From Clusia tigrina (taxonomy: Eukaryota > Arthropoda > Insecta > Diptera > Clusiidae), in assembly GCA_920105625.2 (NCBI GenBank), contig OV050031.1, forward strand, positions 226,100,194 through 226,164,193: a stretch of DNA of 64,000 nt. The letters run 5' to 3'. The notes below the pieces were generated by a model. The model did not search any database. It was not told where the DNA came from and was given only the letters and a program-made list of their open reading frames with translations. Below are positions 48,737 to 60,299 of this stretch, in pieces. Within the stretch, counting starts at the first letter, position 1. The number at the start of each line of letters is the position of its first letter. Position numbers and translations under genes: made by a program.

Positions 48737-49962
48737 AGAAAACATTTATGTAAGTTTAACTGACATTTAGCCGTGGGAAATTTGTGAGACACTCACCGAT
48801 TTTAGCCATCCAGTCGATGAAGGCAGTACTCCAGTTGTGTTTGTATGTGCCCAATTCAGCTGCTTTGTAGTCCCAGGGGAAGACGTGGTGATAGTTGTGC
48901 CATCCCTCGCCAAAGGCCAGGGTTGAGACCAACTTGCTGTTCACGGAGCTGATGTTGATGTCGTACGGTTTCATGCCGTAGAAGTGAGCGGCGCTGTTGA
49001 CCAACCAAGTGCCGTGCAGCGACACGCAGTAGCGGAGCATGGAGCAAACGAAGAAGCACACTCGCAGAGAGGATTCCAAGTAGAAGTAGGGGAACAGAGC
49101 GGGCAGCACGAAGCAGCAGATGGGCATAATGACGAAGTAGTATCTAAAATGTAATGTGAGAGTTAGCGGAGGCAGTTGAATGGAGTTATGCGCGAGACGA
49201 CTAACTTCTTTTGGAACATCACAACGGGATCGGCTTCCAGATCGCTCAGGTCGACTTGTTTGCCCTTCTCTATGACATCCGGGTGTTTCTTACACATCAG
49301 CCAACCCATATGTGCGAAGAAGAAGCCGCGTCTGGAGTTGTGAGGATCGGCATCGGTGTCGGTGAACTTGTGGTGCACGCGGTGATCGCGAGTCCACTCG
49401 TAGATGCTGTTCTGGAAGGCCAGCGACTGACACAACATTAGGAAGATGCGCAAAGGCGTTCTGGCTTTGTAGGCTCTGTGCGACCAGAGGCGATGAACGC
49501 CGGCGGTGATGCCCATGCCTCCTAATACGGCTGTCACATAGCCTGCAGGACGAGAAACGATTGGCAAGGTAAATGGTGAATTAGTGGAGGTTGGTTTATG
49601 GGTTAGTGTGCTCGCAGAGATTTTAGGGGGACTGGATACTTACACAACAAAAATTCAATGTAAGCGTTTTCAGCAAAGATCAGGTACAGACCGTAGAATG
49701 CGGTAGAATGCAAAATGATGAACAAGAGGACATTGTGCCAGACGATCTGTATCTGGTAGGGTTTCCTCGTGGCAGCTGCCTCCAACTTCGACTTCGACTT
49801 GATGGAGTTGGCGCTACTTACAGCCGGTTCGCCTTGGCTGGGCACGCGATCATTGGTCGCGGATGTGGAGCATTTGGCTTTGTTGTTGTTGTTGTTGGCG
49901 TCATTGTTCGAAATGCCCGTCTCGGCCAGCAGAAAAGTGCTGCCAATTAAGTTAGGTGACAT
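48432..49962 (-). CDS. Acyl-CoA (stearoyl-CoA type) desaturase, 414 aa
   Basis: Integral ER-membrane di-iron fatty acyl-CoA desaturase; introduces a double bond (delta-9 type expected) using cytochrome b5. Exons (minus): 49644-49962, 49206-49542, 48797-49143, 48432-48673; phases close at 414 aa. The three histidine boxes are intact: HRLWSH (123-128), HRVHH (160-164) and HNYHH (301-305), with NSAAH (about 268-272). Hydrophobic segments flank them. The N-terminus (about 75 residues) is long, with an Asn run (NNDANNNNNK); the C-terminus ends acidic/basic (WGWDDKD, then EKKDE). The ATG at 49962 directly follows a splice acceptor (TTTGCAG), so the 5' UTR is in another exon upstream. The last intron carries (GT)n at about 48700-48733. 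From memory it resembles CG8630; not checked. Confidence 0.93.
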
Positions 49963-52900
49963 CTGCAAACATAGAAACAAAAGAGAGTGTTGAGACTTAT
50001 GAATAAGCATGGGGGGAGGTGGATGTGAGTAAAACTCGTATTCACTCTTGACTTGGCTTTATTTGTGTTTAAGTGGTCGAAAAGGTGGCATTCAAAGTGC
50101 CCGCCTCGACTCGGTTGCTATTCTCATGCAAATGAACGCGCGATATTTTAGTGAATGACAGCGTAATTACTATGCACAGCATGGCCGCGTAGCTGGATTG
50201 CAGCCGGCTGAGGACTAAACAAACTTCCCCACTACCACTGCAGATAAGGTTGCGTTGACAATGTCCCTGTCCCCAATTAAGAAGATGTTTGCGGAGGCAG
50301 TTTGGGACATGCCAATAATTTGGCGACCTTGTGATGAGCTCTGTCGCTGGTGTTTGGTCATAAAAGGTGTTATAAATTTAACCCCCACCGCCAGGGGTAA
50401 ATCCCCTACAAACCGAAAGCGAGTCACTGGCTTCACCTGTTTTCGCTTAGGTAATCGAGCATTTATTGCTGCCGCTGCTGCTGGCAGCTCCACTGCGCTG
50501 TGACCGACCGAAGCGAAGCGAGCAAAGTTTGAAAAGATTTCTTCAAACAGGAAGTAGAATCTTTACGAGCGGGTATAAACCCATTAAATCGATTATATAA
50601 TACTTCAAAAAATAATTCGCTACTCTATAATTTCATAAGAATACATTCTGTGCGGCTGACTTGACAACTGCCTGGCTTAGCAAACCAGAGTCAAGTGAAG
50701 TCACGCAGAGTCGAGCCAAGCATCGCGTCAAGTCGACTTGACTCGAGTCGCATCGCAGCGCACATTTCGTTTGCGTCTGTCTCTTCATCAATAATTCTGC
50801 GCGGTCGCTCCGTGCGCGTCCGTCGATGCCGCTTGAATTGTTAATGTCCGACGGACAACAAAAGCGAAGCGCTACAAATTTAAATTCAAATTTAAATATG
50901 ATTAAAATAAATTTGCCCGTATCTCGAGTATGTATCGGCGCTATGTGTCAATGCGATCGTTCCAAGTGCTGTGGGAGCCACTCCCAAAGCGCTTGGGGAT
51001 GTACTACGTCAACCATAAAGTGTGAAAATGCCAATAAGCTCGATTGAAATGCATGAGAAGCCTGCCAAAAGATTCTGACCACCACCGCTGTTCTAGGCTA
51101 GTCGGCTATTTAAAAGCCAAAGCCAGGGGCGGAAGAGGCAAGTAGGAGCACTTGAGCAAGCAGAAGCTTCACACTTCCACTCCCACTGAAATCGCAACAG
51201 TCGACGTTTTAAAGGCCGAAGCCAGGGGCGGAAGACACAAGTCACAAGTATGTAGACCAGTTGAAGCACTTGAGCAAGCAGAAGCTTCACACTTCCACCC
51301 CCACCGAAATCGCAACAGTTCCATGAACTTTTTCCCTAATTTCAGCTGCGCAACTTTGAAAAGTTTTCAACCACCTTTGAAGTCCTTTGTCACACTACCT
51401 CCCAAGACCACCTCCCAAAACACAAACGATTACTTATATCTCACAATTCCCCAGCTCGCCAATCTATCTCACATTGAGCTGACCATCTTCATTGTTCGTC
51501 TGTGAACTGCTGAAAGCAGCACAAGACCAGCAATCATGACTTAAACGCAATAAGAACCCAGCGGGTTCAAGTGAGGCAGTTGGAAGTCTGTTAACAATTT
51601 AACTGGCTCCATAATTGGTGCGACCGCAACACTGAGCAACACTTGCAGCTTGCATTAGACTTGACATTGAGGCTTGCTGCACCGAACGACGGGCCAAACG
51701 GCACCACTACATGGACGGACGGACGGATCAACTAACTGGCTAGCTGGCTCACTGCAGCGAACAATGCAGCAGTCGTGGAAATGGGGACACAGATTTGCAA
51801 CCACTTACAACAACAAAATTGTATGAGCGTTCTCAGTGACTACCGAGAGCAATTGCTGCAAATTCTATTGCTGGCTGCTCTAAACCCCTGCCGCCCCTGG
51901 CCCACCGCTTCTACGTCGATGCATTCGCTAGTAAGACTACGAACTGGTTGGCCTCCTGCCTCAACGTGCTTGTTTCTGCACTGCTGCCAAATGTTACGGG
52001 CAAGGCTTGCACCGGCTGTGGCAGTGGCATTTCAGCCAAATTAATAGCGCGCCAGCAAAAGTTCAAGTGGGCAAATGACCGGCACTCGCGCTCAATGCCA
52101 AATCTTTGACGCCGCACACGCCAATCAATCAACTGGGTTCATCGCCGATTGGCGGTTCTAATTAGCTTTGCTGGTGATGGTAATCTCTCACCAGCCTAAG
52201 CGACTGCATACAAATTGCCTCTTGCCACTTGACACCTGGACACGCTTAACCAACTTTAATGAATGCCTGAATTTTTATAATTATTCTTAATTAAAATGCG
52301 TTCTGTTCAGTACAGTGAAAGTATGAATCAGTATGCAAAATGCGCAGGCAGACCCCTCCAGCGTTAATTCTTTTGTGCCTTTTATAGGCCGACGATAGAC
52401 AGGCAGGCAGGCAGATAGGAAGCTAGGCAGCGGCTGCCCAGCTAATTCTCGTGTGGCGCTTTGTTTCCCGCGACGTGATTTCTCAGCAGCAACCTTGATA
52501 CGCACACGCGCCACTCCCATACTTGGGAGTGCAAAGAGAGCGCGAAACTCCTCGGCTACTGAATATGCGCAGAAATTGAGAAATTCCGAAAAAGGACGAA
52601 GTTAAACATCTTCTTGAAGAAGTTAACTATTCCGTTTAGAGGCAGAAAACTTTCTTATTGTTATATCCTGAACAATTTATAATCTAAATTCGGGAGAACT
52701 TGTTGAAAGTTAATGTTTCAGAGACAGAACTTGAAGTTTTTCCGTGTGTGGTCAAAGCTGACTTCTCCACCTGATCCCTGCTAATAACCCAAGCATCTCC
52801 TATGTATTGGAATATTATCCTGATATAATAATATGAATAATATGCTGAGGAATAATATCCTAGCTCTTCAAATTTATACTTTGACAAAGAAGTCATCAAA

Positions 52901-53365
52901 GCAGCTGTGTCCTGTATTCCTTTGAATATTTTTCATCGGAAAAATTTTAAAAAAAATTTTTTTTGCGAACTTGAAATGAACTAAAATTTTCAGAGCCCCT
53001 CAGTATCCTGCCTAACGATGTTTACCTGTCTCACCTCTTATAATATTCTATAACGCAATTTTGATTGTTGATGAGGCCCTCCACCACCACAGACACCACT
53101 AACAATGTCCTTTCTCACTTTCAACATCCTAAAGATTTTTGAAAATATCCTGCCTCTACATATCAGATTACTTTCTATGCAGTTATCTGATATTATATAA
53201 AGTCTAGAGCTACCCCACATCGAGTCCCCGCACACCCTTTCACATGTTCTACCGTGAGAAAAGTCTCATGATTATTTAGTGGAAAATTTATCCATATTTC
53301 CAGTCGTCTATATTACACTTTTGTATGAGTATCCTTGCTAATATTATAGTATCCTTTGTTTTTGC
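49963..53365. other. Probable long first intron of the desaturase; no gene seen
   Basis: Begins with the acceptor just upstream of the desaturase ATG. No supported coding region. It holds a direct duplication at 51109-51319 (next entry) and short CTTGACTCGAGTCG palindromic DNA near 50735. Confidence 0.4.
51109..51319. repeat. Direct duplication, about 92- and 112-bp copies
   Basis: Copies start TTTAAA(A/G)GCC(A/G)AAGCC near 51109 and 51208 and end GAAATCGCAACAGT. The second has about 20 extra bases in the middle. Both contain AGCACTTGAGCAAGCAGAAG. Confidence 0.85.
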
Positions 53366-54260
53366 TCACCTTGTGTCGCTATGACGTTGCCGGGATGCTT
53401 GTAGAGCTCCTCGTTCGTACTCCTTGCTGTGTAAAATTCTGGGCACGAATTTTACAAAAGGTTGCACAAAAATTTCGCGCACTTTCGCTTTCACTGAGTC
53501 TCGGATATTGATTTTAAAGAGTCTGCTTCGAGTTCTCGAGTACGTTTTGCTCGGTTCGCTCTAGCACCGCGCAAGGATCTCTCGAAAAGTGAACGCGTCC
53601 GTTCGATTCGAAATTCGCTATTGGAAATTCCGAACGCTCTACTCAGCTGCTTGATGTGCGGACGCTGTGAAGTCGCTTCGCAAACAGTTTCGTTTCGAAT
53701 AATTACACCGAATTTTAAAGAGAATTTCGAGCTTGGCCGATTCGCCTTTGCTTGGATCACACTTTTGCATTTAAGTTTAAGTTTGCGTTTGCGTTTGCAT
53801 TTGCGTTTGCGTTTGCGTTTGCGTTTTTGAGCTCGCTCGCTCGCTCGCTTCGATTGCTGGCTGTTCGACGCTTAATGATCTGTTCGCTGCGCGGAGTAGT
53901 TTTATTTGTGTTGACGACGCTCGAGCGCTGCTGCGTTCGCTGCCCGCCGCTCGGCGCTGTGGGCCCGCTCTGGGACTGGGGCTGGGGCTGGGGTTTTCTG
54001 CGGGTGTGCAGCGCCGCTTAGGCTTAGGCTTGGGCTTAGGTTGGTCATCGTCATCGTTCGGGCGGTGGTTCGCTGGTGCGCTCGGCTCATTCCCAGCCGC
54101 TGGACGAACGTGCTCGCGGTCAAGTTGAGCGCGTCTAGTTTTCAGTAATTCAGCGATTTTTGTTTTTGTTTCTATTTTCGTGTTCATCTTTGGCTGCAAC
54201 AGAGCATATTGTTGCTGCTGCTGCTGTTGTTGTTGTTGTTGTTTCTGTTGTTGACAAGTT
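53366..54260 (-). promoter_or_regulatory. Candidate 5' non-coding exon and promoter of the desaturase
   Basis: A good minus-strand splice donor (ACACAAG|GTGAGC) lies near 53370. Upstream sits GC-richer DNA with a TTTGCG hexanucleotide run (about 53775-53826), CTCG repeats and a TGC/TGT-rich stretch (54210-54260), a composition common around fly promoters. Inferred only because the coding exon starts right at an acceptor. Confidence 0.3.
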
Positions 54261-54479
54261 TGGCCGCAGCCAAGTGATAAGGTGACGACGGGCGCAGCCG
54301 CCGCTGATTCGTCAATGTTTGCATAATTTCTTCTTTTTTTCCATCACTGTGTTTAATCCATTTGATTTTATTTTTTTCATGTTGCCGGTTCTTAATTATT
54401 TAATTTAATTTTTAATTTGCATGAATAATAAAAATAAATATAATAAAATTAAAAATATGCGAAAAAGTGGTAAGCATTT

Positions 54480-55115
54480 TCACCCAAAGTGAGCGTAACT
54501 CGAAGAATGCCATGGACGAATGACATTCAGTCCAACCCGCGACGCGTCCAGCCCAGCCGGATCAAGTCGAGACGAGCTGGCTTGGCGCGACTACGCAAAT
54601 ATCGCAGCGTCTGCTACAGTTCTAAGAGCTCTAAATTGCTTTCTTGGACATGCTTAATTGCTGTTTGGCGTGCGCCAATATTGACACACTGTTCGCGCAG
54701 GTACTCCACGCACTTTACACCACTTCACTCCAATCGGCTCCACTCCACTTCAATCCACTCCACTCCAGACAGATGTGTCTGCGTTGCTACGTGTTTGGAA
54801 CGCCGCGCGACAAGTTCGAAATTTCGCAGCTTGGGTTCTTATCGCACCAAATATTTGGCAGCTTGTTGCGCAATCTCACACGGTTCGACGTGTCAACATG
54901 AGTTGCGTCCATGGCGACTGGAGTGAGGCAGCACTCAGCGCTTGAGTCGCCAGAGCTTCTTAGAGCCCATCTGGGAGGAAGGTCTGCTTGCCACAAGGCT
55001 GCCACTTTAGTGTTTGCTGACAAATTAGTTTTGTAAGCCATCTCCATAATTAAAGCTCCGACCAGAGTGTTTCCAAATGTTCTCGTGTACTGAATATCGC
55101 AATAATCACACATCG
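54480..55115. other. Intergenic, no gene seen
   Basis: Short CTCCA-type repeats at 54710-54775. Open frames lack domains. Confidence 0.35.
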
Positions 55116-55134
55116 GACTCACTTGCACAACACC

Positions 55135-55530
55135 TTAAGGAGCACACCAGTGAAAAGCAGCATCGGTACTCGACAAGCAAAACAGTCTGCTGACGTTTGT
55201 TCTGTATTCTCTTTCTCCTCGAGTCGATCGTAATTGATGGGACCGATTATCCCAAACCTTTTGAGATATGGAATAAGATAGTTATTGTCGTCTAACTTTG
55301 TGATGAAAAGCAGCAGTCGGCCAAGCAAAACGGTCTCCTGATTGTCTTTATCCTGAACTATCTTCTCTTTCTCCTTGAGTCGAAGGTCTTGGTTTTCTGA
55401 CTGATTATCCCAAACCTTTTGAGACATGATGAATTGTGGAATAAAGAAATAATTATCGTCTAACTTTGTGGTGAGTGTCTTTAGGAATTCTTCTCGATTT
55501 TCTTTGAGGACCATACCCACTCTCCTTGGC
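55135..55530. repeat. Dispersed repeat R, tandem-dimer copy
   Basis: Two copies of an about 150-bp unit (from about 55150 and 55301) containing AAGCAAAAC, TCTCTTTCTCCT, GATTATCCCAAACCTTTTGA and GTCTAACTTTGTG, followed by a part ending CTCTCCTTGGCCAATG. Further pieces lie at 56140-56255 and 59112-59320. No coding function recognised. Confidence 0.75.
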
Positions 55531-55729
55531 CAATGGCTTAGTAGGTAGGTAGGTAGGAGTGGCCGCCTAGTTTGCCAAAAGCACACTTGAGTACACCTAA
55601 TGGCCTATTGTGATACCACCGTGTGGCGCCGTTCCAGCACTGACTAAAAAGTTATCTTACTTGGGATGGTGATAGTCAACGCAAGGACAGCGCCGGGATA
55701 GGCACGACTCCCCCATTATGCTGCAGGAA

Positions 55730-56140
55730 ACCATCCTGATAGTTTGATGAACCTTGCTATGTCCCTAATTGTAAAGGATGACAGCTCTGTCAGACTTGTA
55801 AGAAATAGGGCACCAACGGTACGACTTCTTCTTCTGCTCAAGGATGGGCAGTGACATAAGAGGTGGAGAACCGTCTGGTCCTCCTCCTCGGAAGCACAGC
55901 CTCGGCAAAAATCGTTTGATGGTAGGCCCAATCTTTCTGCGTGCTGTCCCAGAATGTAGTGACCGGCCAAAACCGACACAATTATCGACAGTGATACGCG
56001 GAAGTCGATTGGTTCTGTTTTTGTCCACTCTTGTCCAAGGTAGTCTATCCATGTGGCAACATTCCTCGTCAACCCACGGTTTGCAGGCGTCACCTAGGTA
56101 TTTCTGTTTGATATCGAGCTTGGCTGTTGCCAGTGGCAAT
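55730..56140 (-). mobile_element. LINE C-terminal fragment with zinc knuckle
   Basis: Minus-strand reading contains VLAGHYILGQHAERLGL, FCRGCASEEEDQTVLHLLCH and CPSLSRRR, then LTELSSFTIRDIARFI. This is the C-terminal Cys/His region of a jockey/I-type ORF2, related to the plus-strand fragment at 61890-62278. 5'-truncated, bounded by repeat R. Confidence 0.8.
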
Positions 56141-56255
56141 AAATATTGATAAATTGTGGAATAAAGTAATGATTGTCGTATAATTTTGTGATGAGTGTCT
56201 TTCGGAATTATTCTGAGTTTTCTTCTAGAACCAAGCTTACTCTCCTTGGCCAATG
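56140..56255. repeat. Dispersed repeat R, partial copy
   Basis: Matches 55435-55530: AATTGTGGAATAAAG, GATGAGTGTCTTT(C/A)GGAAT and CTCTCCTTGGCCAATG. Confidence 0.75.
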
Positions 56256-56259
56256 ACAG

Positions 56260-57525
56260 ACTTTATCACAATCCTTGTTTGTCAATCTATTCCGATAGTC
56301 TTATTTCACTTCATTGACCAGAGAACATACGAGTATTTAGCCATATCATGAATATCGTCTGGAGGAGTATTGACTTGTCGTGGGAGATCCTCATATTTCT
56401 ATTGATGTTAACACCAAGTTTTCAGTTGATTCCTTTCCAATATATCCAACCACCCTCATCGTGAATATAACCAAAACTTTTCCCCACACAATTAGGATAT
56501 ATTTATATATCCAAACGATTTCTACTCGTATTTACGTTACATATCCAAATATTCATAACAGAGTCGAGACAGCCAATTTCCATTTCCTCGCAGAAGAAGT
56601 ACATTGGATGTCATCTTCGGTTCGTTCCCTAGATGGTCATTTGATACCACTTCTCTTGGCTTCCAATGATCATAGTCCCTTAGCCTAACTTTCTTTCCGG
56701 ATTCTGATTGAAGCAAATGATATTGATTTATTTATACCACGAAAGAATATTCAACCACATGATGAATAAAATGTCCCTCGGCAGATTCTCCCTTGGAAAA
56801 CTTCTTGGAGAGATGGAACAGCTCAAGAGAGGTTTTTGGGAGATACATGAGCTAAGTCCTGACCTATACAACTGGTCTTTATGCAAGGTTTTGTAGGGCG
56901 TTGGACGAAGTGTTCTAAGAATCCTGATGCCACATCTTGCACTGGCTTACAAATGTTCTCTTATGGGTCCTTCTGTATGACAGTTGGATGTACGACCTCG
57001 TACACTAAGCTTATTGGGAGATTCTGTCTGAGTTTTATACCAAAAGGATAGCATGGATAAGTAAGGCTTGAATCTGCTGCCTTCTTCAGGCATTTGCGTA
57101 TTACTCTGCATCCAAATTACCGAATAGCATGAGGTGCAAGTCGTATTCTGTAAAGCCTTCTCTCATTGCTGGCATTCTGTGGCAGGCATTACTAAATGCC
57201 TCCGCTCACTAATTACCCGCACACACTCTGCACTGCTACGACTGACATGCATAAAAGTAGAATGAGGCAATTTGCGAGTAGCGCCGACGCTGACCGAGTA
57301 ATGTCAGGGGTCGCCGCGATGCCAAGAAAACACCAAACTGGGGCAAGTGGGCCATAAAGCCAGGCCAGTAATTTAGGGTTTACTCGCAGTTAAAATTACA
57401 TAGTTTTATGTAATCCTTTCATTGGCAGTTTAATGGGTTTTCTAATATCACACGAAGCTGAATGTTAGATAATAAATTGTCTACTTATATAACATTATTT
57501 AACCATTATCGTTGTTTTAATAATA
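56260..57525. other. Intergenic, no gene seen
   Basis: Short open frames at 56380-56896 have no known domain. Possibly older transposon sequence, but nothing diagnostic. Confidence 0.3.
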
Positions 57526-57529
57526 AAAC

Positions 57530-57900
57530 ACAATCTTTATTTTTTTCTCTGGTTTCTAAGAACACGTTCTCTTTCATTTCCACGTCCCCATTAAACTTTT
57601 TTATATTTATTTGTTTTTTATTTTATTTTTTTTTTCTTTTTGTATAATTTGCTTTTTGTTTGTTTTGTTTTTGTTTTCTACATTGTTTCTCTTCATTATG
57701 ATAATGATATTTGTTTCGAAATTCTGTTTTGTGTTTCGTTTAATTTTTATTCTGTATTCTTGTATTTCTATACAATATTTTCGTATCCTCTTTTAAATAG
57801 TTTCAACATTATTTTATTATTATTCCACGACTTTTCTAGTTTTGTTTTCCTTACTCTTATTTGGGTTTATTATTATTTTTATTTCTTCAAAAATTATGAG
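57530..57900. other. Strongly T-rich plus strand
   Basis: About 370 bp dominated by T on the plus strand, with few A and very few G. It yields Phe/Leu/Ile-rich open frames in all plus frames that I regard as compositional artefacts. Confidence 0.7.
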
Positions 57901-57990
57901 TGAATTATTGTTTTACAATGAGTGAGGACCACCTTCTTCCAGGACCTTCAGCTCTTTTTTCCGGGCCGAGAGGGTAAAAATGCCTCTTGC

Positions 57991-58755
57991 ATCATCAAAA
58001 CTGTTGTCGCAGATTTGGTATGTGAGGATTGTACTCATTAAACACCCCCCTGCCTCACTGAGAATATCTCTCCACCCTGGAACCCTTTTCATACTTCCTT
58101 CAAGGTGGAGATTCTCACTTCGTCCCTATTGGACTCACAACGTATCATCAAAACTGTCGTCACAGATTTGGTATGTGAGGATTGCACTCATTAAACACCC
58201 TCTGCCTCACTGAGAATATCGCTCCACCCTGGAATCCTTTTCATATTACCTTCAAGGTGGAGATTCTCACTTCGTCCCTATTGGACTCACAACGTATCAT
58301 CAAAACTGTCGTCACAGATTTGGTATGTGAGGATTGCAATCACTAAAACATGCCCCTGCCTCACTGAGAATATCTCTCCACCCTGGAACCCTTTTCATAC
58401 TTTCTTCAGGGTGAGGATTCTCACTTCGTCCCTATTGGACTCACAACGTATCATCAAAACTGTCGTCACAGATTTGGTATGTGAGGATTGCACTCATTAA
58501 ACACCCTCTGCCTCACTGAGAATATCGCTCCACCCTGGAATCCTTTTCATATTACCTTCAAGGTGGATATTCAAACTTCGTCCCTATTGGACTCACAAGG
58601 TATCATCAAAACTGTCGTCACAGATTTGGTATGTGAGGATTGCACTCATTAAACACCCCCCTGCCTCACTGAGAATATCGCTCCACCCTGGAACCTTTTC
58701 ATACTTCCTTCAAGGTGGAGATTCTCACTTCGTCCCTATTGGACTCTCAACGTTA
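57991..58755. repeat. Tandem array of five 152-154-bp units
   Basis: Units start ATCATCAAAACTGT at 57991, 58144, 58296, 58450 and 58602. Each contains TTTGGTATGTGAGGATTG, CTCCACCCTGGAA and TTCGTCCCTATTGGACTC. Divergence between units is low. It abuts the LINE fragment at 58870. Confidence 0.93.
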
Positions 58756-58869
58756 TTCCTATATCCAGGTTCCGTCGGAGCACATGTTCCACATATGTAT
58801 TTGGCTACGTGATCCCAGTTCTCTTTGCTGCTTAGCTTAACCTCCACAATGTTTTCGGTAGCTCAAGCT

Positions 58870-59885
58870 TTACCGATTTCCATTTCGAGAGTGGTGCGCT
58901 CGGTTCACCCCCCTTATGTATTTGGAAAAGGTGTGCTCTGCATCATCCCAATTGGTAGGCCCTTCGATTTTTCCAAATCTGTGTAGATACTTGGAGAAGT
59001 GTCCGTGGCCAGACAGTAACTGCGTGAGGTAGAAATTGACATTTCCGGTTGATCCTCCTCCTCCAGCTCGCTGTCCATCTTCCGGGTCTCTCGGCGGCAC
59101 ATCGTTCTTGCCACTTTGTGGTTAAAAGCAGCAGTCGGTCAAGCAAAACGTTCTCCTGGTGGTCTATATCCTGATCTATCTACTCTTTCTCCTAGTATAT
59201 CTTCTCTTTCACCTGATATATCTTCTCTTTCTCCAAGAGTCGAAGGTCTTAGTTGTCGGACTGATTATCCGAAACTTTTTGAGACATGATGAATTGTGGA
59301 ATAAAGTAATAATTATAATTATAAATATTATGGGGGTTAGCCGCTAATTATGAAAATTGCCGCCTCCAACACAATAAGGTACGCTGAAGCTACTCGCAGA
59401 GCTGCGGTTCGTTGCACTGAGGATAAAACTTTTCTTCCGGCGTGCACCTTCAGCTTGTCGGGCCACAATTCGCTACCATACAATTGAATGGAGTACTTTG
59501 TCGTCATCAGAAGCTTCCTCTTGCTGGATGTCGGCCCTCCGTTATTTACCAGTAGTCTGCCGAGAGAAGCCGTTACCCTTGCTGCCTTAGCCCAGTATTT
59601 TGCATTTCCGCCCAGTAAATGAGCTTGGGGTCAAGTTGAATTCCCAGGTACTTTATCACCTTTCGTGTTCTGAGAGTCTCGGAGAAAACTCCCATGTAAA
59701 TTTCGATTGGAATGTGCTTTCTCGCCAACTTCAGACCATGTGAATCCAGCCACCTCTGCGTTCTGATCATGACTTGGTTCAGCTTTCTTTGGGAGTTTTC
59801 CGAGGCGCGTGGAATGATGACAGCCGCAATGTCGTCTGCGAAGCCGACTAGATGAGTGTCGTCTGGCATCTCTGTCAGCAAAATG
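58870..59885 (-). mobile_element. R1/LOA-like LINE fragment interrupted by repeat R
   Basis: Minus strand: VGFADDIAAVI (catalytic RT block), VIKYLGIQLDPKL, then SSKRKLLMTTKYSIQLYG and RTAALRVASAY to about 59350, and after an interruption (59112-59345) WQERCAAERPGRWTA and FYLTQLLSGHGHFSKYLH. The same domain order is seen at 27400-29385. Frameshifts and the insertion make it inactive. Confidence 0.82.
59112..59320. repeat. Dispersed repeat R inserted in a LINE
   Basis: AAAGCAGCAGTCGGTCAAGC, TCTCTTTCTCC, GAGTCGAAGGTCTTAG and TGAATTGTGGAATAAAG match repeat R at 55301-55460. It separates two halves of the LINE reading frame. Confidence 0.75.
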
Positions 59886-60116
59886 CCGTCGTAGTTTATA
59901 TTCTAAAGGTCCGGTACGAGGAAAAACCCTTGTGCAGCCCGTGATGGTTTTGCAACGGGTGCCATTGTGGTCTCATAGCGATCTTTCAGATAGCTCTGGA
60001 TTATCTTCTTCAGATGAGCTGTTATCTGAAAGCGATCTTCAAGTGCAACGATCTTGTCCATCTTCTAGCGCTTCTGAAGTCTTACGTAACAAGAAGTCAC
60101 ACTTGCTATATATTAG

Positions 60117-60260
60117 GTTGTAATGAGAGCGGGCACTAGTCACCAAGAAAGCGGGAACTAGTCCCCAAGAGAGCGGGAACTGCGGCCAAATAGACCTATT
60201 GTGACACACTCTATTTGATTTACAAATACTCCGAATACTACGAATTCAGAGATTTCTTTC
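60117..60260 (+). mobile_element. LINE-tail-like repeat fragment
   Basis: Contains GCGGGAACTAGTC-type repeats and AAATAGACCTATTGTGACAC with CTCTATTT, as at 4506-4650. Confidence 0.5.
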
Positions 60261-60299
60261 TCTTCCGACTCTATAAAAATCCAAAAAGGGAAAATGGTC

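Noticed and set aside
53752..54199. Open frames with FAFA/TQTQ repeats
   Set aside because: Caused by the TTTGCG hexanucleotide repeat and nearby low-complexity DNA.
57462..57903. Hydrophobic Phe/Ile/Leu-rich open frames
   Set aside because: Product of the T-rich strand; similar in several frames, no start context or conservation signal.
57991..58755. Array considered as CRISPR-like
   Set aside because: Contiguous 153-bp satellite units with no unique spacers, in a eukaryotic genome.
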